Below, piece by piece: positions 1-11,250 of a stretch of DNA of 64,000 nt (positions are counted from its first letter, which is position 1; each line of letters begins with the position of its first letter). The notes under the pieces were generated by a model, which ran no database searches, was not told the origin of the DNA, and saw only the letters and a list, made by a program, of their open reading frames with translations. This DNA comes from Enterobacterales bacterium (GTDB lineage: Bacteria > Pseudomonadota > Gammaproteobacteria > Enterobacterales > Kangiellaceae). The translations under genes were made by a program, and so were the position numbers. Location of the stretch: positions 85,012-149,011 of the forward strand of contig JAUZSK010000051.1 of the NCBI GenBank assembly GCA_030949565.1, written 5' to 3'.

Positions 1-1
1 G

Positions 2-1312
2 GCTAGTTGGATGGCAATGGGTAATCAATTTAGCTTGGTCTCTGCCGCTAAAGCCAATGCGATGGCTCCACCAACCGGATACAAAGCCTTAGTCTGTTTG
101 TTCTTACATGGCGGCAATGACTCTTTTAATATGGTGATCCCAAGTTCACCAAGTGGTTATGCAACTTACCAAGCCACCCGTCAGAACATGGCAATTGATC
201 AGCAAAGCTTAATCCCAATCAATCCGCTGAATGTGAGTGGTGAAAGCTATGGTTTAAACCCCGCGTTAGCCCCTGTCGCCACACTGTTCAATCAACAAAA
301 GCTTGCCTTTGTGCAGAATGTGGGAACGCTCATTCAACCGACCAGTAAGTTACAGATACAACAGGGCTCTGCAGTATTGCCACCACAACTATTTTCACAC
401 AATGATCAACAAAGACATTGGCAAACCGCATGGCCTCAGGAAAATCAAAAAACTGGCTGGGCCGGTCGAATGGCCGATCTGATCGCCGATACTAATACTA
501 ACTTGTCTATGAATATTTCATTTAGTGGTATCAATAAATTACAGACAGGATTTACTAGTTCAGCTTACTCCATGAGCGACCAGGGCGCACCCTTGATGGC
601 TGCTTTATCTGCGGGTGCCGAGCCTGGCAACGAGGAACGCATGGCCCTGATCCAACGATTAACTCAACAAACCCAACATGTAATGGAAAAAACCTATGGT
701 CAAACCATAGAAAGAGCTTCAGATTTAGCCATTTTGGTGAACAATGCCTTGACCTTAGCACCAGATATGTCAGCATTTTTCAACAACAATAATTCATTAT
801 CTCGTGATCTTGAAATGGTGTCTAAGATGATCGCCATCGAGCAACAACTACCTCAGCAACAACAGATCTTTTTTGTTGGGGTGGGAGGCTGGGACACCCA
901 TGATGATCAAATTGTTAATCATGCTAATTTATTAAACCGATTATCTCAGGCCATGTCCGACTTTAATGATGCCTTAACTTCAATTGGCATGGATTCCAAT
1001 GTCACAACATTTACCATGTCTGATTTTGGTCGCACACTTACCAGTAATGGCGATGGTACTGATCATGGTTGGGGCGGCGTGCAAATGGTTATGGGTGGCG
1101 CTGTGAATGGAGGTAATTTCTACGGAAATATTCCGGATCTAACCTTAGGTAGCAACGATGATTTTGCCGATGGAAGAATGATTCCAACCACATCGGTGGA
1201 TCAATATGCCGCGACACTCGCCAAGTGGTTCGGATTAACGCCGACGGAGCTCAGTAGCATATTCCCTAATCTTGTTAACTTTAATTCCAGTGACCTAGGT
1301 TTTATGGTTTAA
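2..1312 (+). CDS. DUF1501 family secreted protein, 5' end cut by window edge
   Basis: The reading frame is open from the first bases of the window, so the start lies upstream. The beginning reads like the end of an export signal (a small-residue stretch ending in AKANA) followed by the core typical of DUF1501 proteins: [14 protein letters not shown] near the start, GGWDTHDDQ in the middle and [20 protein letters not shown] near the C-terminus. Family members are usually exported by the Tat pathway and are often paired with a DUF1800 gene, which may lie upstream outside the window. The biochemical role of the family is not settled; it is distantly related to the sulfatase/alkaline-phosphatase fold. 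Identification as DUF1501 is firm, function is not. Confidence 0.85.
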   Translation, partial: ASWMAMGNQFSLVSAAKANAMAPPTGYKALVCLFLHGGNDSFNMVIPSSPSGYATYQATRQNMAIDQQSLIPINPLNVSGESYGLNPALAPVATLFNQQKLAFVQNVGTLIQPTSKLQIQQGSAVLPPQLFSHNDQQRHWQTAWPQENQKTGWAGRMADLIADTNTNLSMNISFSGINKLQTGFTSSAYSMSDQGAPLMAALSAGAEPGNEERMALIQRLTQQTQHVMEKTYGQTIERASDLAILVNNALTLAPDMSAFFNNNNSLSRDLEMVSKMIAIEQQLPQQQQIFFVGVGGWDTHDDQIVNHANLLNRLSQAMSDFNDALTSIGMDSNVTTFTMSDFGRTLTSNGDGTDHGWGGVQMVMGGAVNGGNFYGNIPDLTLGSNDDFADGRMIPTTSVDQYAATLAKWFGLTPTELSSIFPNLVNFNSSDLGFMV

Positions 1313-1350
1313 ACTGATTTAATCGGTAACCTTAGCTAGGCCCCGAAAAT

Positions 1351-1394
1351 AATAATCTTCAATCAATTCTCATCAAGAAAGATTGAAGGTTATT
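1351..1394. terminator. Hairpin between convergent genes
   Basis: Two 14-base arms (1351-1364 and 1381-1394) pair with one G-T wobble around a 16-base loop. It sits between the convergent DUF1501 and lipA genes, where a bidirectional terminator is expected. There is no clean T-run directly after the stem, so function is inferred. Confidence 0.45.
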
Positions 1395-1421
1395 AAGCTT
1401 TATTGAGCACAAAAAAAGCGC

Positions 1422-2438
1422 TTAAGCCTTGTTAACAATCCCAGCATTGTTACCTTCCAGTGCGCGTTCAGCGCGATAGCTGGATCGCACAAAGGGCCCC
1501 GCAACGACCTCTCTAAAACCTAAATCAAGCCCCCAATTTCTATATTGATCAAACTCGCTGGGGTTAACATATCTTTCCACTTTCAAATGATTGGGCGTTG
1601 GTCTTAAATATTGTCCAAGCGTGATGATATCAACTCCAATATCAATTAAATCTTGCAGTGTTTGTTTTATTTCTTGGTCGGTTTCACCCAGCCCTAACAT
1701 TAAACTGGTTTTGGTTAGAATATCAGGTCGGTATAATTTTGCATGGGCCAGCATATCTAACGTGCGCTGGTAACTGGCTCGTGGATCTCTTACCGGGTGA
1801 GTTAAGCGCTTAACGGTTTCAATATTTTGTGCAAAGACGACGATGCCTGAATCCAAGACTTCTTCTAACGCAATTAGATTGCCGCTAAAGTCTGGCGTTA
1901 AAACTTCGACCTTAGTTTGTGGATTACGTTTAACCACCGCTTTGACACATTCTGCATAATGATGCGCGCCACCATCCTCTAAGTCATCTCTATCGACCGA
2001 GGTAAATACGATATATTTTAAACCCATTAATTCAACTGACTCAGCGGAATTTTCGGGTTCATTTAAATCCAGCCAGCCGTTAGGGTTACCGGTATCCACA
2101 GAACAAAAGCGACAAGCTCGAGTACAAACAGAACCCATAAGCATAATTGTAGCGGTACCCGCTGTCCAACATTCACCTATATTAGGGCATTTTGATTCTT
2201 CACAGACCGTACTTAGTTTATTGTTTCTGACATTATTTTTAACTTGCTGATAACCTTTACCGCTCGGCAGCGATACTTTTAACCAACTGGGTTTTTTATT
2301 AGCTTTCACCGACTCTACAGAATTATGCTTTTTAACACCATCCTTTATGGCCGAAAAACCCTGTTGGGTTTTAAATTTTTTGCCACTTTCAATCAGCGTA
2401 ATAGGAATATTTTTTTCTCGTGTCATGATTTTACTCAA
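1422..2438 (-). CDS. lipA: Lipoyl synthase LipA
   Basis: Radical-SAM enzyme that inserts two sulfur atoms into the octanoyl chain on carrier proteins, the last step of lipoate synthesis in the cytoplasm. Both iron-sulfur signatures are visible: [12 protein letters not shown] for the auxiliary cluster and CTRACRFC for the radical-SAM cluster, followed by [14 protein letters not shown]. At 338 residues it is slightly longer than usual because of a basic N-terminal extension. Its start overlaps the lipB stop by 4 bases, so the two are translationally coupled at the end of the long envelope operon. Confidence 0.97.
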   Translation of the reverse strand: MSKIMTREKNIPITLIESGKKFKTQQGFSAIKDGVKKHNSVESVKANKKPSWLKVSLPSGKGYQQVKNNVRNNKLSTVCEESKCPNIGECWTAGTATIMLMGSVCTRACRFCSVDTGNPNGWLDLNEPENSAESVELMGLKYIVFTSVDRDDLEDGGAHHYAECVKAVVKRNPQTKVEVLTPDFSGNLIALEEVLDSGIVVFAQNIETVKRLTHPVRDPRASYQRTLDMLAHAKLYRPDILTKTSLMLGLGETDQEIKQTLQDLIDIGVDIITLGQYLRPTPNHLKVERYVNPSEFDQYRNWGLDLGFREVVAGPFVRSSYRAERALEGNNAGIVNKA

Positions 2439-3097
2439 TCTAAAAATTGCAAACGACTAGCTGTATCGTAGCTTTTATAATCCAAATTTTTCATGATGGA
2501 TTTCAGCAATATTGGCTGTAATTTTTCTAGGCTATTAATTTCTGATAATTCTGACAATTGCGTAACCGCTAAACCGGCATAACCGCAAGGATTAATTTGC
2601 TCAAACGGGGTTTTATCCATCGCAACGTTAAGTGCTAAGCCATGAAAAGAACAACCTCGTTTTATTTTTAAACCGACTGAGGCGATTTTTTTTTGAGCAA
2701 CATAAACGCCAGGAGCATCCGCTCTAGACATGGCGTCAATTTTTAGCTCGTTCAGTAACCCAACCACGCTTTGTTCAATCGCTGTGACTAGCTTTCTTAC
2801 ACCAAAATTCTTTCGTTTTAGATCAATTAAAAAATATACCACCTGTTGACCAGGTCCATGGTAGGTAATTTGCCCACCGCGATCAACTTGAATTACGGGA
2901 ATATCACTCATGCTAAGCAAATGCTCAGATTTTCCAGCCTGCCCTTGGGTAAATACTGGTTCATGCTCAACCAACCAAATTTCATCACTAGTCATTTGAT
3001 CGCGTTGTTGGGTAAAATTTTGCATAGCCTTCCAAACAGGAAGGTAAGCTTGTCGATTAAGTTGCCGAACAATACAGTAATCTTGCTGGCTATTCAT
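2435..3097 (-). CDS. lipB: Octanoyltransferase LipB
   Basis: Transfers octanoate from acyl carrier protein to lipoate-dependent enzymes, providing the LipA substrate. The family signature [11 protein letters not shown] is present, as are the lysine in [13 protein letters not shown] and the catalytic cysteine region NPCGYAGL. Length of 220 residues is normal. It sits just upstream of lipA with a 4-base overlap and downstream of the DUF493 gene, the usual ybeD-lipB-lipA order. Confidence 0.96.
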   Translation of the reverse strand: MNSQQDYCIVRQLNRQAYLPVWKAMQNFTQQRDQMTSDEIWLVEHEPVFTQGQAGKSEHLLSMSDIPVIQVDRGGQITYHGPGQQVVYFLIDLKRKNFGVRKLVTAIEQSVVGLLNELKIDAMSRADAPGVYVAQKKIASVGLKIKRGCSFHGLALNVAMDKTPFEQINPCGYAGLAVTQLSELSEINSLEKLQPILLKSIMKNLDYKSYDTASRLQFLD

Positions 3098-3118
3098 AGC
3101 AGTATCTCTTAGGTTAAG

Positions 3119-3376
3119 CTACAAACAAACTTTAACGCAGTCTAGCTCATTAACGGCTAAATAGATTTCATCAAGTTGCTGCTTTGAGGTTGCCATAAGG
3201 TTTACCGTAACTGCGACATAATTACCATTTTTACTATGATTAAGTTTAGCCACATAGTCACCGGGAATATGTCGATTGATCACTGTAATAATTTCATCTT
3301 CTGCGTTTCGATTGGCGTGTGCCATGGCTTTAAACATAAAGTCACAGGGGAACTGCCATAACTCATCTTCGCTCAT
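3119..3376 (-). CDS. ybeD: DUF493 family protein YbeD
   Basis: 85-residue ACT-like protein of the YbeD/DUF493 family, always small and typically located between dacA and lipB, as here. The N-terminus WQFPCDFMFKAMAH and the middle SKNGNYVAVTVNLMATS fit the family. Its function is unknown; a regulatory link to lipoate synthesis has been suggested from gene order only. Confidence 0.9.
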   Translation of the reverse strand: MSEDELWQFPCDFMFKAMAHANRNAEDEIITVINRHIPGDYVAKLNHSKNGNYVAVTVNLMATSKQQLDEIYLAVNELDCVKVCL

Positions 3377-3408
3377 ATTTTACCTAACCATTAAAATAAA
3401 AATCTAAC

Positions 3409-4599
3409 TCAAAATAAAGAACCAAACCACCGTGCAACCTTGTCCGACATACGACCAAAGAATCCCGCTTCTTTCACTTCTTCAAGTGCGACTAACGGAT
3501 ATTCAGCAATGGTTTTATCATTGATAGTAAAAAATATTTTTCCTATAAATTGTCCTTTATTAATGGGAGCTTCAATGTCTTTTTCAACCACGTAGCGAGC
3601 TTTAATCTTTTTGGCACTACCTCTTGGTATGGTTAAATAAATATCTTTTGCAATACCAAGACTGATCTTTTCTTTATCTCCCATCCAAATTTTTTGTTGG
3701 TGCAGCTTTTTACCCGCTTGCAAAGGGTTAACTGTTTCAAAAAAACGAAATCCATAAGCCAAGAGTTTTTTACTTTCATTTTTTCGAGCTCGCTTACTCT
3801 TCGTACCCATCACTACCGATACAAGCCGCATACTATTTTTTATAGCCGATGAAACTAGGCAATAGCCTGCGGCATCAGTATGTCCTGTTTTAATACCGTC
3901 AACCTTCATACTTTCATCCCAGAGTAGAGAATTGCGATTGGGTTGCTTTATCGCATTGAAGGTGAACCATTTTTCTTTATAGTATTTGTATTCGCTGGGG
4001 AAATCACGAATCATTGCAGCAGCTAGAATAGCCAAATCTTTTGCCGTAGAGGTATGTCCATCAGCGGGCAAACCATTAGAGTTTACAAAATGGGTATTCA
4101 GCATACCGAGTCTGACGGCATGTTGATTCATCAATTTTGCAAAAACATCCTCGCTACCGGCAATATGTTCCGCTAACGCCACCGATGCATCATTACCTGA
4201 TTGAATAATGACACCTTTAAGTAAATCTTCAACTGATACCTCGGTATTGACTTCAACCCAAGTAAGAGAACTACCTTTAAATAAGGGGTTTTGAGCCCAT
4301 GCATTCTCACTAATATGGACCATGTCTGCTAACTTGAGATTGCCCGATTCTATTTCGGCTGAAACCACATAACTAGTCATCATTTTAGTGAGACTAGCCG
4401 GCGGCAAAGGCATGTCCGCATTATGTTCGGCGATAATTTTACCGCTATGAAAGTCCATAACTATATAGGATTTGGCGGACAATTCTGGCGCAGCGGGTGT
4501 AATTGCTTGAGCAAAACCGAACATAAAAGAGAGCATAAAGACTAAGCCGATTAGGCTATGCTTTACGGTTTGTGGAGTTTTTCTGCCTAATTTAAACAA
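3409..4599 (-). CDS. dacA: D-alanyl-D-alanine carboxypeptidase (PBP5/6 type)
   Basis: Periplasmic carboxypeptidase that trims the terminal D-Ala from peptidoglycan stem peptides. A signal peptide ends at about residue 32 (GFAQA). The three penicillin-binding motifs are present in order: SLTK (Ser69, Lys72), SGN in IIQSGNDASVA, and KTG in DGIKTGHTDAAG. A C-terminal beta domain follows and the protein ends in an amphipathic stretch (KVARWFGSLF) like the membrane anchor of PBP5. A gap of about 150 bases separates it from rlpA, so it may have its own promoter. Confidence 0.95.
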   Translation of the reverse strand: MFKLGRKTPQTVKHSLIGLVFMLSFMFGFAQAITPAAPELSAKSYIVMDFHSGKIIAEHNADMPLPPASLTKMMTSYVVSAEIESGNLKLADMVHISENAWAQNPLFKGSSLTWVEVNTEVSVEDLLKGVIIQSGNDASVALAEHIAGSEDVFAKLMNQHAVRLGMLNTHFVNSNGLPADGHTSTAKDLAILAAAMIRDFPSEYKYYKEKWFTFNAIKQPNRNSLLWDESMKVDGIKTGHTDAAGYCLVSSAIKNSMRLVSVVMGTKSKRARKNESKKLLAYGFRFFETVNPLQAGKKLHQQKIWMGDKEKISLGIAKDIYLTIPRGSAKKIKARYVVEKDIEAPINKGQFIGKIFFTINDKTIAEYPLVALEEVKEAGFFGRMSDKVARWFGSLF

Positions 4600-4754
4600 T
4601 GCTGACTTACCTTAATTAATATGATCGTTTGAAGCGGTTAATCGAAATTTTTAGCCTGATAATATATCTTCTACCAACTAATTGCGCGGATTATACCACT
4701 ATTTGACCAACACAATAGTCCGAAACACTAATAAAATAGGGGTTATAAGGCTTT

Positions 4755-5670
4755 CTATTCTTGATAGACAATACTTGGTTTACCGAGTTCTGTATGTTTG
4801 ATAGTTTCAACCAGCTTGTTAGCCATGGAAAGATCATCAACTGGTCCAATTCTTACGCGATATAGTTTCTTACCGGATCGCTGAATCAAGCTGATTTTAA
4901 CCGGTAATTGAATTTCGCGAGCAAGAATTTTCTGCAGGGTTTCAGCTCGCTGACGGCTAGAATAAGCACCTACTTGAACAAAGCGCTTTCTGTCACTTTG
5001 GCCTTTATTTGATGCCATTAAGAGCGGTTTAGTCTTCACTTGTCCCAAAACTGATATAGGCCGTTTGGTCGAAGGTCTTGAATTAGAATGCAATGTTGTT
5101 TGAGAATCAAAACCAATGCTTTCAATTGAAACGTTTGCTGTTCCTTTTTCAGCCATGCCCAATTTATAGGCCGCTGCGTAAGAAAGGTCAATAATTCGTG
5201 ACTTGATAAAGGGACCTCGATCGTTCACTCTAACAATTATTTCACGCCCATTATCATGATTAGTCACTTTAACATAACAGGGTATTGGCAGCGTTTTATG
5301 CGCCGCAGTTAGTTTTAACATATCATAGGTTTCACCACTGGAGGTTCGGCGCCCATGAAAATTTGAACCGTACCAGCTAGCGACACCTTTTTGTTTAAAA
5401 TGATTGGCGCTTGGAAGAACGTGGTACACCTGACCATAGACTTCATAGCTTTTGGGGTTGCCGTAACGACTGGGAGATACTGCTCTAGGCACAGCAGGCT
5501 TAACCTGCGTCCAATCGACCGGTCCTTTTGGCCCGGCATCAACTTGCCCAGTTTTTTTTATTCGCACAAGAGAACAAAATGACAAGTAGCAATACAGAAA
5601 ATACCGCTTTCAAGCAAATACCGAGTGGTTGAAAAAAGTTAAGAATTTTGGCTGATGATAGCTGTTTCAT
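4755..5670 (-). CDS. rlpA: Septal ring lytic transglycosylase RlpA, frameshifted near N-terminus
   Basis: Outer-membrane lipoprotein that cleaves glycan strands lacking stem peptides at the septum. The double-psi barrel is clear (GVASWYGSNFHGRRTSSGE, then VRVNDRGPF), followed by a SPOR domain at the C-terminus. The main frame begins only at 5585 without a signal. Upstream, a start at 5670 encodes a hydrophobic leader ending in the lipobox LFSC in another frame. The frames join if the 8-base T-run at 5552-5559 (A-run in the mRNA) loses one base, giving CANKKTGQ. A sequencing error is the simplest explanation. Confidence 0.88.
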
Positions 5671-5693
5671 TTCCTCAAATATCTTGTATGTTA

Positions 5694-6817
5694 TTATCCG
5701 GGTAACAGTTTTTTATGTGTTTGAATACCCATTAATATGCCGAAGGATGCCATTAAAGTTACCATGGAGGTACCGCCATAACTGACCAAGGGTAGAGGCA
5801 GACCAACCACAGGTAAAATTCCCGTCACCATGCCTATATTCACGAAAACATAGACAAAAAAGGTTAAAGTAATCGCGCCTGCAAGTAATCGGGTGTAGGT
5901 ATCTTGAGCATTGATGGCAATTAAAAAACCTCTACCAATAATCCAAAGATAAATACTTATTAGTAATAATACACCATAAAAACCAAATTCTTCACCTAAT
6001 ACCGCAAAAATGAAGTCTGTATTTCTTTCGGGTAAAAATTCCAATTGTGACTGCGTGCCTTCTAACCATCCTTTGCCATTCATTCCGCCTGAACCAATGG
6101 CTATTTCTGATTGGATAATGTGATAACCGCTCCCTAAACGATCTTTTTCAGGATCTAAGAAGGTTAAGACCCTCTGCTTTTGATAGGGTTGCATCACAAA
6201 AATCCAGTGAATTGGTGCATAGACTACGACCACCAAAAAACAAGAGAGTAAAATACGCCAGCTAATTCCCGCCAAAAAAATGACAAAAGCGCCAGAACTT
6301 GCAATAAGAATAGCGGTGCCCAAGTCCGGTTGAATTAATATCAAATAACTAGGAATACCGATTAGAATAGCCGCTACAAACAATTCCCTTAAATTCGGTG
6401 GCAATTTACGTTCACTAAAATACCAAGCGACCATCATTGGAACAGCTATCTTCATAATTTCCGATGGTTGAAAGCGGAAAAAGCCTAGATTAAGCCAACG
6501 TTGCGCACCTTTGCCCATTTGCCCAAAAACAATCACCATCAATAAGAGAATAATACCACCGGCAAAAATAAAAGGCGTCCAAGTTTTGTAAATTCTCGGT
6601 GGGATCCACGCCATAAAAAACATGGCGCCGAAGGCAACCGCGAGACGAATAATTTGCCTCTGCAATTGTGACATATTTTCTCCAGAAGCACTGTATAGGA
6701 TAATCAAACCAAATCCCATCAGGACTAGCAACCAGCCAACAAGGGTAAATCTAAATGCAGCCTCATGGCTAGAGACTTACGCCGTTGATAAGCAAAATCA
6801 CTTTCTAGATAGGTCAT
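5694..6817 (-). CDS. mrdB: Peptidoglycan glycosyltransferase RodA (MrdB), frameshifted
   Basis: SEDS-family polytopic membrane protein that polymerises glycan strands for cell elongation together with PBP2. The main frame (to 6731) contains the SEDS hallmarks, including QPDLGTAI and GLPLPLVSYGGTS. The N-terminus lies in another frame: a start at 6817 gives MTYLESDFAYQRR, matching RodA, until a stop near 6725. One missing base at about 6733-6745 would join them. The start codon overlaps the stop of mrdA (ATGA), so elongation synthase and transpeptidase are coupled. Confidence 0.93.
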
Positions 6818-8695
6818 GGCTTAGTGCTCCCATTAAAATAAGCATCAAACACTTTGCGCGCAACTGGCGCTGCGCTTTCTCCTCCATGACCACCATTTTC
6901 AGCCACTACCACTATCGCTACTTCAGGTTGTTTGATTGGTGCATAGCCGACATAAATTGCATTATCGTGATATTTTTTATCAATTTTACTAGCGTCATAA
7001 ACTCTATCTTCATTTAATTTTCTCAATTGTACTGTACCGGTTTTTCCGGCCGATTGATAACTAGCGCCAGCAAATGCTTTTTTTGCCGTACCCCAAGGAT
7101 AGCGAGTAACTTCCTCCATCGCTGTACGTACAATTTTTTAAGTTTTTTCCATCCCCAAAGTCAACTTGATTTTTAGCCATGGTTGCAGGTTTCGTAACCC
7201 ATTGACCCTTTATTTTTTCATTGGTCACTAAACGTAGATTATATCGATGCTCGCCATTGGCTAGAACCGCAATAGCATTAACCAATTGCAATGGTGTCGC
7301 ATTCCAGTAACCTTGACCAATACCAGTGATGACCGTTTCACCGGGAAACCAATCAATTCCTCGTTGTGATTTTTTCCATTGGCGCGACGGCATAATCCCC
7401 GTCAATTCTTCTCCCATATCAATACCAGTGGACACGCCAAATCCAAAACCTTCCATACTTTTTGATATTAAATCTATTCCCATCTTGTAGGCCAGCTCAT
7501 AAAAAAACGGATCGCAAGATTGAGTAATCGCTTTTGCGACTTTTACCTTGTCGCCATGACCTCTTGGCGTCCAATCATGGTAAATTCTTTCTTCTTTATT
7601 AGGTATTACCCAATAGCCTGGATCTTTGATACTTGTATTTTTATTAATAGTTTTACTTTGTAAACCAGCGAAAGCGAGCATAGGTTTAATCGTCGACCCT
7701 GGAGAATATAAACCTCGAAGAGCTCGATTGAATAAAGGGTGAGCCTTAGAGTTAATTAATTTTGCATAATCTTTTTGAGAGATGCCTGTCACAAACTCAT
7801 TTGGATCATAACCTGGGTTACTGACTAACGCTAAATTTCGCCATTACGTGGATCAACCACAATAACAGAACCTCTAAATCCTTCAATCGCTTTAGTAGCC
7901 GCCAGTTGTATATTTATGTCGATAGAAAGGCGCAAATTATGCCCTGGAATTGGTGGCGTTTCGTTAAGAGGCTGACCAATTACTCTACCCTGAACATCGA
8001 TCTCAACAGTACGACTACCAATTTTTCCATGCAGAACTTCTTCATAAAATTTTTTCTAGGCCGACTTTGCCAATATATCGAGTCGCTTTGTAATTAGACT
8101 GGTCAATGCGTTTCAGATCTTGATCATTTATTTGCCTTACCGAGCCAATAGCATGAACAATTTTTTTGCCAAAAGGATAATACCTGACCAGTCGCGCCTC
8201 AATATGAACGCCTTTGAGTTGGTGTCCATTAACTGAAAATATAGCCACTTCTTTTTCACTAAGGCGCGTTCTTAATACCACGCTTTTAAAACGCCGCTTT
8301 CCTTTAAGACGTTTTTTAAAACGCAGAATATCCTCATCACTAATAAGCTCTAAACCACGCATGATGTGCAATTCTTGTTCGAGATTTGTGGCTTGTTCGG
8401 GAATGATTTCGAGTGAATAAATTGACCTGTTTTCAGCTAATAACACGCCGTTGCGGTCATAGATTAATCCCCTATTGGGTGCGACGCTCTGTACACTGAT
8501 CCGGTTATTATTGGAGCGTGTTTGAAAATCATCATAACGTATAACTTGTAGATACCAGCCACGAGATAACAGCACCATCATTAAAATAATAACGACGACA
8601 AAAGCAAACATGCTACGAGAAGCCAAAATCTGCTTTTCGTTACGATGGTCTTTAAACGCAAAACTACTTCGTATATGATTAGTATTTTTTAGCAT
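6814..8695 (-). CDS. mrdA: Penicillin-binding protein 2 (MrdA), broken by three single-base frameshifts
   Basis: Transpeptidase of the elongasome, anchored in the inner membrane by an N-terminal helix (SMFAFVVVIILMMVLL). Three pieces in different frames together give an essentially complete protein: N-terminus with NRGLIYDRNG, the catalytic motif SPGSTIKP, and the C-terminal SAGKTGTVQL. Breaks lie at the T-run 8050-8055 (one base too many), at about 7833-7835 (one base missing) and at the T-run 7134-7139 (one base missing). Between pieces the correct protein sequence continues without other damage. As mrdA is normally essential with rodA, sequencing error is likely. Confidence 0.92.
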
Positions 8696-8713
8696 AGTGC
8701 CAAATGTTTCGCC

Positions 8714-9184
8714 CTATTCTCGGTGGTAGGGATGATTAACCGTGATGCTCCATGCTCGATAGATAGCCTCGGCCAACACCACACGTGCCAATGGATGCGG
8801 AAAAGTTAACGCTGACAAAGACCAAGATTGCTGCGCTCGTTTCAAGCAAGCTTGAGATAAACCGTCTGGGCCGCCAACTAGCAGCGCAATATTACAGCCT
8901 TTGCCTTGCCAATTTTCTATTTCTTTAGCCAGCTTCTCGGTGGTCCAGCTAGCACCATTAACGTCTAACGCAACCACCCAATCTGACGCTGCAATGGCTT
9001 TAAGAATCAGCTCACCTTCTTGTTCACACCACTTGTTTGCCAGTTGGTTCTTGCTTCTTTTAGCTGCCGCAATCTCAATAAGTTCCAATTGGCAATCTTT
9101 GGGTAAACGCTGAGCATAGGTATGAAATGCTTGCTCTACCCATTGAGGCATTTTATGTCCAACGGCTATTAACTTAATCTTCAT
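8714..9184 (-). CDS. rlmH: 23S rRNA (pseudouridine1915-N3)-methyltransferase RlmH
   Basis: SPOUT-class methyltransferase that modifies pseudouridine 1915 in helix 69 of 23S rRNA on assembled ribosomes. The N-terminal MKIKLIAVGHKMPQWVEQ, the SAM-binding knot region LLVGGPDGLSQ and the C-terminal end RAWSITVNHPYHRE are all family typical. Length of 156 residues is standard. It follows rsfS and precedes mrdA, the conserved order. Confidence 0.97.
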   Translation of the reverse strand: MKIKLIAVGHKMPQWVEQAFHTYAQRLPKDCQLELIEIAAAKRSKNQLANKWCEQEGELILKAIAASDWVVALDVNGASWTTEKLAKEIENWQGKGCNIALLVGGPDGLSQACLKRAQQSWSLSALTFPHPLARVVLAEAIYRAWSITVNHPYHRE

Positions 9185-9243
9185 TCACTTAAAATCCGAA
9201 CTTGATGTGACCTAGACATTTTGAATAAATCATGGTCTAAGGA

Positions 9244-9561
9244 CTACTGCCAAAGTTTTTCTAATTGATAATATTCACGGCTAGAAGGCTGCATAATATG
9301 AACAATAACGTCGCCACAATCGACCAGTATCCATTCAGACGCATCCTCACCTTCAACTCCAATAGGTGGGCGATCATTTTCTTTAAGGCTTTTGATTAGT
9401 AATATAGCAATGGATTTAACATGCCTAGATGAGGTTCCACTGGCAATGATCATATAGTCAGTGATGCTACTATCATCAGGCATTTCAATCACAGTGATGT
9501 CTTTCGCTTTAATTTCTTCCAATTGTTGTAGGACAAAATCTTTTAAGGTGTCATTTTTCAT
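9244..9561 (-). CDS. rsfS: Ribosome silencing factor RsfS
   Basis: Small protein that binds ribosomal protein uL14 and blocks subunit joining when nutrients are scarce. Recognisable segments are ITDYMIIASGTSSRHVKSI and the C-terminal DASEWILVDCGDVIVHIM. 105 residues, the usual size. It lies directly after nadD with a 13-base gap and is probably co-transcribed with it. Confidence 0.96.
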   Translation of the reverse strand: MKNDTLKDFVLQQLEEIKAKDITVIEMPDDSSITDYMIIASGTSSRHVKSIAILLIKSLKENDRPPIGVEGEDASEWILVDCGDVIVHIMQPSSREYYQLEKLWQ

Positions 9562-9574
9562 TAATGGGTTACTC

Positions 9575-10246
9575 TTACCTATAAATTGAGTGGGTTTGTA
9601 TATAGTTTTCTACCTCGAGAGGCAATTGTCTATATTGATTCATTTGTATTGCATTTTTTTTGCTTTTGGAAGCCTTGGCACCTGCTCGGATCTGACTCGA
9701 AGAAACATTTTCCTCGATATCTTGCAATCGGTAATATTTACCTTGCCTGTGCTCCGAAAATTGTTGCCAGCTATCCACCGAAATAAAACTTATTTCGGCC
9801 ATTATTTGTTCAAGTTTATCAACCGAATAGCCTGGCCGATTGATCACTAGGCAGTGACAAAATTGATGTAGCTGTTCACTCTTATGCCATTGTTTCAACT
9901 CCGATAAATTATCGTCCCCGATCACTAGCACAAAATGATGTTCAGGATAATCGTTTCTCAAACTTTTTAGCGTTTCTATAGTATAGCTTGGTCCTGATCT
10001 TTTACCTTCTCTTGGATCAACCACCAATTGAGGTATTTTTGAACTAATTAATTTAAGCATTTCGAGGCGCTGCTCAAAACTGGCAGAATTTGGTTTTTTA
10101 AGTGCCGGAGTCGAGCAAGGCAATAGCCGTATCGGCCAGTCACTCGCTAAACGTCTTAAACGGTTGATAATCGTCAAATGGCCCATATGAATAGGGTCAA
10201 AGCTACCACCAAAAAGCCATTGCATATGACTAGTATGAACTGACAT
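9575..10246 (-). CDS. nadD: Nicotinate-nucleotide adenylyltransferase NadD
   Basis: Adenylates nicotinate mononucleotide to deamido-NAD in NAD synthesis. The nucleotidyltransferase motif GGSFDPIHMGHL at the N-terminus and the second motif ISSS-type (VSSSQIRAG) near the C-terminus are visible, as is VIGDDNLSELKQWH. 223 residues. It sits between holA and rsfS as in other gammaproteobacteria. Confidence 0.96.
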   Translation of the reverse strand: MSVHTSHMQWLFGGSFDPIHMGHLTIINRLRRLASDWPIRLLPCSTPALKKPNSASFEQRLEMLKLISSKIPQLVVDPREGKRSGPSYTIETLKSLRNDYPEHHFVLVIGDDNLSELKQWHKSEQLHQFCHCLVINRPGYSVDKLEQIMAEISFISVDSWQQFSEHRQGKYYRLQDIEENVSSSQIRAGAKASKSKKNAIQMNQYRQLPLEVENYIQTHSIYR

Positions 10247-10270
10247 TATCGGACCAAAATAGTAAACTTA

Positions 10271-11248
10271 TCACTTGGCATTCCATATTCGCTTACCGCT
10301 AAGTAACCATAAACAGGATTCCATCTCTCGCCAAATGTCGCCTTTTTCTTGACCTTTTATCATGCGGTCCAAAAAAGCAAATCGGATCAATATTTTCTGA
10401 AAAAGCACCAGAGGTAAACTTTGGGTGGCTTTGTTAATAGCGAGCTTAGTATCTCCCCAAACCCTATTTTGATTAAGGATGCTATCTGCCGACTGATTTT
10501 TTTGTTTTGCCTGCGATACCTGTGAACAAATTCTCACGCTTCTCGAAAGAGCTGAAAGTACAAGAATAGGATGCAGCGATTCCTGTTTAACCGAGTTTAA
10601 AATTCTTACTGCTTTCTCGCCATTACCCAACAATGCTTGGTCGCAACACTGAAAGACGCTATAGCGACTCGAATCAGAAATCACTGCTGTAAGCCGATCT
10701 AAGCCGATCGCCTGACTTGGGTACAATATCGCCAGTTTGTTAATGGCTTGACTGGCAGCGAGTAAATTTCCTTCTGTTTGCTCGGCTAACAATAAAGCAG
10801 CATCCGCCTCTAGCTGAACCGATTCATTTTTTGCTCGTTGCATAATCCAATATTGATACTGATTAGAATTTGGTGGATAAATAACTTCGACCGACGCGAC
10901 TTGACTAAGCGATTTAAACCACTTTGCCGACAGTTGTTTTTTTAATAAAAGCGGTAAACGAATTAAATAGCGATTGTCTTCATTCGCATGACTGGTTAAC
11001 TCGACTAAAACTTTTTTGGCTTGAGTATCGGGTACCGAAGAAAAACGGATGTCAAAAAGCTGAGCCTGAGCAAATAAAGACAAACTCTGACTGGCATAAA
11101 TCATCTCATCCCAATTAAAGGACTTTCCAACATCAACGATTTGTCGGTCCAGTTCATTATTTTGAGCGATTGAGGCAATTATTTTATCGCAAGCTTCTTG
11201 CTGCAAAAGCACCTCATCACTCACAATAATATAGACCAATTGCGCCAT
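10271..11248 (-). CDS. holA: DNA polymerase III delta subunit HolA
   Basis: Clamp-loader subunit that opens the beta sliding clamp. The sequence has the expected N-terminal YIIVSDEVLLQQEACDKI, the AEQTEGNLLAASQAINKL stretch that follows the AAA+ fold, and the helical C-terminal collar domain. 325 residues. It follows lptE with only two bases between the genes. Confidence 0.93.
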   Translation of the reverse strand: MAQLVYIIVSDEVLLQQEACDKIIASIAQNNELDRQIVDVGKSFNWDEMIYASQSLSLFAQAQLFDIRFSSVPDTQAKKVLVELTSHANEDNRYLIRLPLLLKKQLSAKWFKSLSQVASVEVIYPPNSNQYQYWIMQRAKNESVQLEADAALLLAEQTEGNLLAASQAINKLAILYPSQAIGLDRLTAVISDSSRYSVFQCCDQALLGNGEKAVRILNSVKQESLHPILVLSALSRSVRICSQVSQAKQKNQSADSILNQNRVWGDTKLAINKATQSLPLVLFQKILIRFAFLDRMIKGQEKGDIWREMESCLWLLSGKRIWNAK

Positions 11249-11250
11249 GC

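Noticed and set aside
5315..5542. Second minus-strand frame inside rlpA
   Set aside because: It is a shadow of the rlpA frame, which has clear domain conservation.
6814..8695. mrdA as a genuine pseudogene
   Set aside because: All three breaks are single-base changes and rodA next to it shows the same artefact; the protein is otherwise complete.
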